Shown here in pieces: positions 34,768-44,001 of a stretch of DNA of 64,000 nucleotides; position 1 is the first letter of the stretch, and each line of letters begins with the position of its first letter. Both the position numbers and the translations under genes were made by a program. The notes under the pieces were generated by a model. The model ran no database searches, had not been told where the DNA came from, and worked only from the letters and a program-made list of their open reading frames with translations. This DNA comes from Pascua guehoae (Eukaryota > Basidiomycota > Tremellomycetes > Trichosporonales > Trichosporonaceae), in contig BCJX01000009.1 in assembly GCA_001600415.1 (NCBI GenBank), forward strand, positions 416,074-480,073, read 5' to 3'.

Positions 34768-37700
34768 ATGCCCGCACCCGGCGACAGTGGGCTCGCCGGC
34801 CCGTCGGTGCTCGATACCAGCCCGCACCTGGGCAACTACATCTTCAAGCTGGTGCTGTCGAATGCGCCGCGTGCCGCAAGCGGCCAGCACCCGCTCAGTG
34901 TGTCGTCGTCGGGCGGGTCGGACGACTCGGACGAGGCAGACGACGACGACCACCACGGCAAGGACCACCACGCGCGGAGCGAATCGGGCACGAGCTCGAC
35001 CGACGAAGACGGCCAGCTCAAGGCGCCCAACGGGCGGCGGAATGCGGGGGGTCCAAACCGTGAAGACCGCGAGGAGCTCGTCCGCAAGGTCATTTCCCTC
35101 CTCGACAATGAGCAGGAGGAGGACGTCAAGGACCTCCTCCGCGAGCCCATGGGCGAGCTTGGAAAGGTAGGTCACATACACACACTCGAATGACGTTGTC
35201 GCCGTGTGGGCCGGCGTTGGCGCCAGCGGCTGCTGCTGACGAATAACAGGACGACCTCCTCATGGACCAAATATGCCTCGACATTATGCACCGGCACCGC
35301 GGTGGGTACCCACTGCTGCAGCAGTAGTGAATAAATGCCAGAGCTGGCTGACCCTATAGACGACTTGAGTGGCGTCCCGTACCAAGCAGGCAGCTTTACA
35401 CCCACGCGTGTGCGCCGTACGGGTGCATACACGCCGACGGGGGTGGGGACGCTGCGGGTGCGCACGCCTCTGGGACGTCCGCATTCGCCTCTCCCCGGGT
35501 CTGGCGCGCAGACGCCGACATCGGCCGGTCCTGGCTCGGGGCTCCCACCCTCTGCGCTGGCCCTGGGCCGTGTTGATTCGGCGCCGTCGCCGACATTCGG
35601 GTCTGGGATGCCTCCTGGCGGCCCGCCATCGGCCGGAACATCCCCAGCGTCTTCCCCGCGACCCGTGTTCAATGTCAAGGCGGCATCGTTCAACCCCGCG
35701 AGCTCGGGCGGCGGTGCTGGCGGCGGCGGTGTCGGTGGCCAGCTCAAGACGTCGCCCCTCGCCAGCAGCAGCAGCACGACGCCGTTTTCGCCCAGCGACC
35801 CGTGGCGCGACATGGATCCCAACCCCCCGCCCCCACGCTCGCCGGCCTACTTTGGCGCAGCACAGGGCATGGTCCGCACGGGGTCCAATCGGGCCATTGC
35901 CGCGCCGCTCATTAGCGACCCCTCGAGCCCGTTCCATTCGCCGCTCGGCACCCCCACGCGCCCACAGCTCAAGCTCGGGTCCGACTTTGCGTCCCCCACG
36001 GGCCCCCGCCCGTCGAGCAGAGGCATCGTGCCACCCGAGGACGACGACGAGGACGAGTTTTCGCCGTTTGGCACCACCATTCCAAAGCTGCACCACCCCG
36101 AGCCGTCGGGGCTGAACACGTTTGCAAAGCCGTTTGAGCCATTTGGCGCCAGCGGCGCCGGCGGCGGTCACAACGACTATTCGGGCCAAACACCCACAAA
36201 CGACCAGGACTCGCAGGCAGACGACGACGGCAGCAATGCGACTGCAGGCATGACCCCGCTCGACGTGCTCGCGTCCGTCTTTTCGACCGTGCCCCGCGTC
36301 CAGCTCGAGGACGCGCTGCATCGCTCGGGCTACGACTTTGAGGCGGCCATGGCCATGCTGGTCGCGCAGTTTACCCACCCGCGATCGGGTGCGTCGACGC
36401 CCCAGCGTGTTGCGTCGCCGCGTCCCATGATCGGTGTGGACGGTCGGGGCGTCAACCACCACGCTCCTGGGCCTGGGTACTTCCAGCAAGGCGGCCGCGG
36501 CCTCGCTGGCGGCATGAGCCCGGGCTTTGGCGCGCGAGGCAATGTCGGTCCCACGCGCATGTGTCGCTACTTTTTGAATGGCGAGTGCCGCCGCTCAGAC
36601 TGTCGCTTTAGCCACGACCTCGATCGCGCATTGTGCCGTTTCTGGCTCCGTGGCCACTGTGCAAAGGGCCCCAACTGCGAGTTTTTGCACCAGCTCCCCA
36701 ACAACATGGACCCACACCAGCTAAACTCGGCCATGGGCCGCCTTGACGTCAACTCGCCCGGTCACTCACGTCCAGGCACTCCGCCTGTGCAGGGCATGTA
36801 TGGTGCCGGCGACGACTTCCCCGACCTGCTCGCCGCACGCCTCAACCGCCATGTCGGGCGGTTTGACCCGTCGCGCAACCGGTTTGCCAACGCGGTCAAG
36901 CGTCCGGTCCCAGCCCCGATCCACACGATCAATGCCACCGGCGGTCCTGGGGGCCGCTTTTCGCCTGCCCCGGGCTCGGGCCCATACTCGCCTGCGGCTG
37001 AGCGCCCCGGCGGCGGCCCTCCCCAGTCTGTGCCCGCGGTGCCCCGCCCGTCGCAGCGCCTCAAGCTTCGCCCGCCCACGCTCCTCCCCACGCTCAACAC
37101 GGGCACGGGCACAAACGAGCAGTACATGGCGGCCCGCGCGACCTCGATCCGCTTAGGCCATGCGCGCAACGCGTGCCTCGCACGCGCCGCCGACGCGTTC
37201 CGCCGCGGCGACGGCGCAGCCGCAAAGCGCTTTTCCCGCGAGGGCAAGGCGCTCAACGAAAAAATGCTCCACGAGGCAAACGAGGCGGCCAACGTGCTCG
37301 TCCGCGAACGCATGCGCGAGGCACAGCGCGCAGCACGCGAGCGCGACCCGTCATGGTCAGACGACACCCGCGACCGTGCCGAGCGCGGCAGAGAGTGTGG
37401 CGGCGGCCTCGGCGTCGTCCTCGGCGTCGCGAGCGCCGGCAAGGTGCCAGGCGGCGACAGGCTCAGCGCCGAAGAGCGCACAGAGGCTCTCCTCGACCTG
37501 CACACCCTGCATGGTGGCGAGGGCGCCGATGTCGTCGGCCACTTTTTGGCAGAGCTCGAGCGCGAGAGTTATCGTGGTCTAGGTGAGTTTTCGCTTGGGG
37601 GGGGGGGGGGCTTGTTTCTAGGAGAGCTTGGCCTGGCCTCTGCTCATGAGCTTGCATGGCTGCGAGCTCGTCGGGCTAGAGCTCGAGCTCGAGCTCTAGC

Positions 37701-37902
37701 CTCTCATCATGATCAAGTATGAAATACCCACTAACGCCCAGCATACCTCGTTGTCGGAGAAGAAAAGCACGTCGGCCAGCAGGACGCCCTCCGCGGTGCA
37801 TCCAAGACGCGCCTCGGCGCGAGCGTCAAGCAGATTCTCGCAGACTGGGGCTATGCCTGGAACGAGAATGCCGGCGTCATCTGCGTCGACCCGTGCAGGT
37901 AG
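34768..37902 (+). CDS. CUE + tandem CCCH zinc finger + DUF1771 + Smr domain protein
   Basis: Exons 34768-35166, 35250-35301, 35342-37582 and 37742-37902 give 950 residues. An acidic, Ser-rich start is followed by a disordered Pro/Gly/Ser segment. A CUE-like ubiquitin-binding helix bundle lies near 453-495 (PLDVLASVFSTVPRVQLEDAL). Two CCCH fingers lie at about 556-605 (CRYFLNGECRRSDCRFSH and CRFWLRGHCAKGPNCEFLH). DUF1771 is near 745-805 (Ala/Arg-rich helical). The Smr domain at 867-950 has LDLHTLH at its start and VVGEEKHVGQQ where the classical loop has a Gly-rich GxGxHS. Smr proteins such as yeast Cue2 cleave mRNA at stalled ribosomes, so a role in no-go decay is inferred. The 40-nt second intron is very short; the third contains a 28-bp perfect palindrome. 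Confidence 0.85.
37674..37701. repeat. 28-bp perfect palindrome in the last intron of the CUE-CCCH-Smr gene
   Basis: GGCTAGAGCTCGAG and its exact reverse complement, with no spacer. Same GAGCTC/CTCGAG core as the array at 22666-22687. Confidence 0.9.
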
Positions 37903-39050
37903 GCGCGGGTGTCGGCCGTGTTCAGCGAGAGCGCTCCACCCATGTCTGCGAGCGTGTTACCCCAAAGCTGAACTCTGCCGCCGACGCTGTACGACTGGAA
38001 ACTGTACCCTGTGACAAGTAGGATCCTACGACCTAGCGCCTAGCTAGTGGCTAGGAGCAGCATCATATCCATCCCGCCCACGCCATTCCCACCCCCACCT
38101 ATGCCCCCTCCCCGTCCCAAGCCGTATCCTATCCTATTCCATCCGCGCCACCTGCATTAGATCAGCCCATCTATACCGCTACCGAGAGAGTAAAGTACAA
38201 AGGTCCGTAGAAGAAGTCAAGATGAAAGAAGTCGGAAGTCTGAGACGAGTGTGGGGTGGGTGTCGAGTGTGCTTGCGAGTTGGGGTGAAGTCGGGGCGAA
38301 GTCGGCGGCGTCCGAAGTTGGAGTGTGATATTGACCAATGTCTGTGAGGGGTGTGGAGCTGCGCGTCGCGTCTGATAGTGTACAGTCTGGTGGGCCACAG
38401 TCGTCGGCCAGAATCAAGTCTGCAACCAAAGTCTTGACCAAAGTGTTGACCAGAGTCTGCGGCCAGAATCTGCGACGAGCGTCTGTGACCAGCGTCTGCG
38501 ACCAAGTGTGCGACCAAGTGCGACCAAGTCTGATTCCAAGTCTGATTCCAAGTCTGATTCCAAGTCTGATTCCAAGTCTGCGACCGAATGACACTAATGC
38601 GCGTGACCGATATGACCTGATGCGAGTCGTCTATGCAAGCCCGAAGCCTATGCGACTGCCAAACCTATGCGAGTCTCAAGTCTGGTAGTCGCAAGCCAGC
38701 ACAACCCAGACCGAGGCTGCTCAAGCTGTGATCAGGCGTTGCTAATCTCCGTCTGACCGATTCAAGCCGTCATGATTCCCCACGTGTCTAGTATATCGCG
38801 AAACGATCCGCAACAAAGAGCGTGTGCCATCACCATCGGCAATTCTTGATTGCAAGGTCTTGTACATGCATCCAAGGGTGTTGAACGGGGTATCATTCGA
38901 TAGCTATGCATCTCTGCACGTCGGCAGAATGCTTACACTAGGGTTGGCTTGATTACCTGGGTGACAGTAGGAGGACAACTGCAGCCCCTTGGGGGTGGTT
39001 GTGCAGATGCGTCTGGAAAGTCTTGAGACTGCCACTTTGAGCTCGGTCTA
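37903..39050. other. Repeat-bearing intergenic region
   Basis: No gene recognised. From about 38400 the sequence is built of degenerate (GC)GACCA(A/G)(A)GTCTG words that pass into a 12-bp tandem array at 38526-38580. Confidence 0.5.
38526..38580 (+). repeat. 12-bp tandem repeat AAGTCTGATTCC
   Basis: About 4.6 near-perfect copies, flanked on the left by related GACCAAGTCTG units. Confidence 0.9.
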
Positions 39051-39250
39051 CTGTGAAACAACTGTAAATAGGACAGCCGTCACAGTCCTGTTTGTTTTGG
39101 TCAATCTTCCAATCCTTTCCTGCCAAATCTACCTTTTTATTGGCCGAAATCAGCTCCTGTCCGGTCCTGTCACAGGTCACAGACGCAGAATCCTGTCCCC
39201 CACTCAGTGGGTTTTGCAGATAAAATTTCCTATTTACAGTTGTTTTACAG
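39051..39250. mobile_element. MITE-like non-autonomous DNA transposon, 200 bp, TA-flanked
   Basis: Perfect-looking terminal inverted repeats of 23 bp. The left end CTGTGAAACAACTGTAAATA and the reverse complement of the right end CTGTAAAACAACTGTAAATA continue identically for three more bases, with one mismatch. TA lies immediately outside both ends (39049-39050 and 39251-39252), matching the TA target duplication of Tc1/mariner-type elements. The interior has no coding capacity and is AT-richer than its surroundings. Confidence 0.8.
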
Positions 39251-40029
39251 TAGTTGAAGTTGCACATGGACACTCTCTCGACCAATGCAATGGCACAGTA
39301 GTGACACCGCTGTTTCCTGCTCGTTGCATGATGTCCTGCATCCCAGATGTCCTGCGCGCCTCCCTGGAGACGGACCGTGGGCGTACCCGAGCGTAATATG
39401 GCAGTCGCATGACTTTCCGGACACACCTGTAGACAACCATGGCTCCTTCAAGGCCACTCTGTGTTATTGCTGTGCCAGTATCGACTACAGTAATAAACAT
39501 CTCTGGACGCTCAGGTTGCCCTTTCAAGTTGGCCAGGTATTACAAACTATTGAGCAAATGGGCGGGTCAAATGGGGTGTGCAACCAAGCAAGAGATGGTG
39601 TTGGCGGGCATGTTTCCACCTGGGATGGTGCTTTGAATGCTATCCAATACCGACTGTTTCGAAGACAGCAAATTCGTGCATATCAGACATTTGTGATCCA
39701 TACCCCGGGGGGATATGTACATGCATGCCAAGTTTCACCAAGCTAGCTGCAATGGTTGTTGAGAAATAATTATCAATGTGGCAGAGTCCATGGTCGGGGT
39801 GAGTTTGACAATCGTCCCGCCACCTGCTAGTGTAGATACCACCTGTACGAGGCGTCCATCACTAACAAGTCGCTGGTGGCCACCGTTTCATGACGTCATG
39901 GACGAAGACGAGTGGAATTGTCAGTGTGCACTGGGCGCTCCGCCATGACCACTGTGCTTCTGCGCCACCATGACATTGGACACTGCACACTGCACACTGC
40001 ACACTTGACCACACTCGACGGGCACGACG
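39251..40029. other. Intergenic region upstream of the SDR gene
   Basis: Moderately AT-rich; no supported gene. CACTGCACACTGCACACTGCACACTT microrepeats lie just before the SDR start. Confidence 0.45.
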
Positions 40030-40866
40030 ATGAGCACAACGCAGACGACGACGGGCACGGGCCTGGGTGGGCGGCGGACGGCGATCGTGACGTGCTCGAT
40101 GAACGGGATCGGGCTTGGGATCGCGCACGCGCTCGCGGGGGCGGGGTACAACGTGATGCTCAACGGCTTTGGGAGCGTGTTGGAGACGGAAACACTGCGG
40201 TCGTCTATGGAGGCGCAGTACGGGGTCGATGTCGCGTACAACCCGGGCGACATGCGGCGCGCATCCGACGTGCGCGACATGGTACTGTCGACCGTGCGGG
40301 TTCTGGGGAGCGTCGATGTGCTCGTCAACAATACGCGTGTCATGTATACCGCGCCGCTCGAGTACTTCAGCCACCAAGACTGGGACCAGACGCTCGCGGC
40401 GACCCTCTCGGCGGCATTCCACGCCACAAAGGCCGCGCTCCCGTACATGAAGAACCGGGGGTGGGGGCGCATCATCAACATTGGCTCGGCGCACGGGCTC
40501 GCGGGCGCGGCCGACAAGGCGGCCGATGTCGCGGCCCACCATGGCCTCGTGGGCCTCACCATGGTGGCCGCCATCGAGACGGCGCGGGACAATACGGGCA
40601 TCACGGCCAATGCCATCTGTCCCGGCTGGATATGCACGCCCCTCGTCGCGTCCCAGCTCGTCGGCCACACGCCCCAGGACGAGATGCAACGCTGCGTCGG
40701 CGAGAATCAGCCCCTAAGGCGGTTCCCCACGCCAGAGTACATCGGCGCGCTCGTGGTGCAGCTCTGCTCGGATGCGGCAGCGATGACGACGGGGAACGTG
40801 ATTAGTGTCGATGGCGGGTGGCCCGCCCAGGGGCCGGGGGGCGTGGGGTACAGTGGGTGGGGGTGA
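40030..40866 (+). CDS. Short-chain dehydrogenase of 3-hydroxybutyrate dehydrogenase type with non-canonical catalytic site
   Basis: Intronless, 278 residues. The overall pattern is that of D-3-hydroxybutyrate dehydrogenase: IVT.S..GIGLGIAHALA, VMLNGFG, YNPGDMR, GSVDVLVNN, ALPYMKNRGWGRIINIGSAH GL, NAICPGWICTPLV and ending VDGGWPAQ. The key residues differ. The cofactor motif TGxxxGIG reads TCSMNGIG, NNAG reads NNTR, and the S-x12-Y-x3-K triad reads Ser153, Asp166 (for Tyr) and His170 (for Lys), in ADVAAHHG. The frame is intact and codon use matches neighbours, so it is not an obvious pseudogene. An inactive paralogue or an enzyme with changed chemistry is inferred. An N gap begins 18 bp after the stop. 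Confidence 0.85.
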   Translation: MSTTQTTTGTGLGGRRTAIVTCSMNGIGLGIAHALAGAGYNVMLNGFGSVLETETLRSSMEAQYGVDVAYNPGDMRRASDVRDMVLSTVRVLGSVDVLVNNTRVMYTAPLEYFSHQDWDQTLAATLSAAFHATKAALPYMKNRGWGRIINIGSAHGLAGAADKAADVAAHHGLVGLTMVAAIETARDNTGITANAICPGWICTPLVASQLVGHTPQDEMQRCVGENQPLRRFPTPEYIGALVVQLCSDAAAMTTGNVISVDGGWPAQGPGGVGYSGWG

Positions 40867-40884
40867 GGAGCGGGGTACCCGGGG

Positions 40885-40924
40885 NNNNNNNNNNNNNNNN
40901 NNNNNNNNNNNNNNNNNNNNNNNN
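40885..40924. other. Assembly gap (40 Ns)
   Basis: Run of N flanked by G-rich sequence; the true length is unknown. Confidence 0.99.
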
Positions 40925-42306
40925 GCAGGCCGAGGAGACTGTGAGTCGCGGGTGGGGCGGGGGGGGGGGGGGTCCTGGAAGTGGGAGTTGTGGTGGGCGT
41001 CGAGGGGGGAGTGGTGCGAGTTGTGGGGGACGGGAGAAAGGAGTGGGGAATGGTCCGGGAGGGCGGCCATGGCGGTACACGTTAGATCGCGCCGGCCTCG
41101 AGTAAGAATGTGAGCGTGAGGGAGCGACAGGGCTGCGCGGCCAGTGCCCAGATGGTCAGTCGACTTGTCCCGCGACGCGAGAATCACGGTGATATGGCCA
41201 GGCCGACTCCCCTCTCTCGCACCGTACACCCGTCGCCGCAGTCGCATACGCATACGCATAGGCATAGACATAGGCATGGTTGCATCGCTTGACCAGCACA
41301 TGCGCACCGCCGAGATCGTGCTCTCCTCTCTCTGTTCACAGCGCCGGTCGTCCCCAGCGGCATACTGACCGTGCACTGACCACCACTGCCACTCCCCCGA
41401 CACGCCATGAACCCTCGCTGCTCGAAGCAATGTCCACTAGTTCACTGTACGTGTCCAGCCCACCAATGCCCGCCGAGATCTTTGCCAGCCCAATCTTTGC
41501 CCGTCTTCTTTTGCCGTCTTCCTTGCCCGTCTGCGAGGGGCATTGACACCCGGCCGTCTTGGCCTGCACTCTTCAGCTCCCTCGTCAGGCCATCAACCGG
41601 GTTCCGCCTCTGGGTCGTTGACTACATGGCCATTCTCATGTCCATGTCCTCGTCTGGTCATCACCACGCACAGATCTCCATTCTCCACAGGCGAGCGCCT
41701 CCTGCCGTGGCCTGCAGACCCGTCACACCACCATCACCTATCCCGTGAGCAGCAGCAGCCAGGCTGCATCTCGTGCAGGCGGCGGCATGTACACCACACA
41801 CTCAGCGTATGCCTGTCACTGGGCGTGTACTTGTACCATATGGGCCATTGTCCCACGTTGTGTACCGTACCCCACACCCATCAGCTCCACCCTCAAGATC
41901 TCATCCCCAGCGCACCCGAGATGGGCTCGAGGAATAGCTGGCTTAGATCCCACCCCACGATGCACAGAGCACGTTTCGACCAGGTCTGCACGACTGGACA
42001 TGGTCGCCCTCAAGCAACGAGTGACCAGGTGTGGCAACCTCGGTCGTACCGTCGTGCGCCGTCGCGTCATCTTGGTCTTGCGTCTTGCTCGAGGATGTGC
42101 GACGGACATGTGGGCACTCGTAGCTGCCTGCGACGTCCTGTGATGCACAGCAAGCATCGAAAGCATGAGGATGGAAAGCATTACGCTGCACTTCACTGCG
42201 GGTAATGAATGGCACGCATACACTCTGCCCAGCCTCGTTGTGCATGCCTGCCAACCTCGCCTGGGCTGGGAATAAGTAGTTTAGTCGCCAAACAGTCATG
42301 AGGGCT

Positions 42307-42390
42307 GAACGATGAACGATGAACAACGAACGATGAACAATGAGCGATGAACGGTGAACGATGAACAATGAACAATGAACAAATGAACGA
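42307..42390 (+). repeat. Octamer tandem array GAACGATG/GAACAATG
   Basis: About ten degenerate copies of an 8-bp unit (GAACRATG and variants) in a row. Confidence 0.85.
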
Positions 42391-43183
42391 GGCGTTGTCT
42401 GAGGTGACGAGGGACAGTGTGGGTCCGAGCGTTTGGCCCCAGATGCCACCTGGCAACAAGCTAGCGAGCCGGTACTCCGGCCGAGCCGGGGTCTGGCACA
42501 TTTTGGCCATGATTCGGTTCATGTTGATCGGCTGCGCGCTGCGGCGGCGGCGGTGGCTTTTTTTCCGCCCATTTGCATTTGGGTCCACTTTGGCGGGGCA
42601 GGTGGCGAATGATGGCCCGCCAATGACGACGACGCATACACCAGGCCAAGGCCGAAAAAAAAATGGCAGACAAACAATAAATGTCTCGATCAGCCCAGAG
42701 GCCAGAGGGTATGTAGTGCCTGCGTATGAGTGAGTAGAGTGCCCGGAGTGTAGAGTCAAAAGCCGAGGCTAGACAGAGTACAAAGAATAGTGCTGCGCAG
42801 AGTCGATCGGTGCTCGCCTAGCGCCAAGGCTACCAATGCTGCGCTGTCTGCGCTGTGCCGGGGGCGCGGCATACGCGGGCGCGCCTGACGCGAAGCTACT
42901 GTACTTAGCCTTCCCTGCGCGCCCTGTTTCACCGCGTCGTGGCTGGGGATTCGCTTGTTGGCACACTCTACCTTCGCATCAAGACGAGGACCGTGCGGCG
43001 GGTTGATCCATGTCATCATTGCCTTGCTCTGGCACTTGGTTGCCTCGTTCCTTCCTTCCTTTCTTGTCTCGTCTCGTTCTCCTCTTCCTCACTCTCTCAC
43101 CTCGTCGGCCCTTCGTCCCCTCGTCGGCGACCAGTCCCACACCTCGCGTCAACACTCTCTCGTCCATCCATCCCTCGTCCAAC

Positions 43184-43969
43184 ATGTGGGGAAACCAGTA
43201 CGGCGGCCAGCAGGGCTACCAGCAGCAGCACGGGGGCTACCAGCAGCAAGGATACCAGCAGGGATACCAGCAGCAGGGATACCAGCACGGAGGCTACCAG
43301 CAGCAGGGATACCAGCAGCAGGGATACGGCCAGCAGCAGTACGGCGGCCACCAGGGATACCAGCAGCAGGGTGGCTACCAGCAGCAGCAGCAGCAGCACC
43401 AGTCGGGCACGCGCGACGTGTCGTACCAGCCCTCGCACCTCACGGGCAAGCGGCGCGCACTGCTTGTGAGTCTGGGAGGGCGGGTGGTGGTTGGGCGTGA
43501 GGTTGGGTGGGGGTGAGGCTGGGGTGGGGTGTGGCGGTCTTGTCGAGGTGGTGGGGGACTTGCGGGGGTGTATGGGCGGGGTAGGACGGCCGCCGGTGTG
43601 CCGCCAAGAAGCTGGCAAGGGACCGTGAGCTCTGTGCGAGCGGTGCGGCAGTTGGCTGGAGGCGGCTTGGCACGCGCTGTGTGGTACACATAGTACACCG
43701 AGTCCACCTAGTAGACCCCGGGCACTGCTCGGGTGGTGCCGCGTTGGGTCCATGGCAGACGCCGCTGGTCCCAGTGCTGTTGCCGCTGTGCTGACGTCTA
43801 GGTCGGCATCAACTACATTGGCCAGAAGGGCGAGCTGCGCGGCTGCATCAACGATGTGCACAACATTCAGAAGTTTATCTCTCGTGAGTGTGCCCAGGGG
43901 TATGGGGGAGAGGAAGACGGGACAAAGGGAATGGGGGCTTCGAAACGGGTGCCGGACTGGTCAAGACGT

Positions 43970-44001
<32 letters not shown>

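Larger units (their letters stand above)
40867..43183. other. Intergenic region with assembly gap and simple repeats
   Basis: Contains 40 Ns, a G-run at 40959-40971, and an octamer array at 42307-42390. No open frame shows family similarity that I can recognise. The last 150 bp are the pyrimidine-rich leader of the metacaspase gene. Confidence 0.5.

Noticed and set aside
38953..39426. Open frame across the MITE
   Set aside because: Runs through both inverted repeats and has no protein-like composition.
41407..42205. Two overlapping plus-strand frames of 113 and 220 codons
   Set aside because: No recognised domain, composition rich in Ser/His/Pro/Arg, and no supporting splice or start context.
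42307..42390. CRISPR-like array
   Set aside because: Simple degenerate octamer tandem without spacers in a eukaryotic genome.
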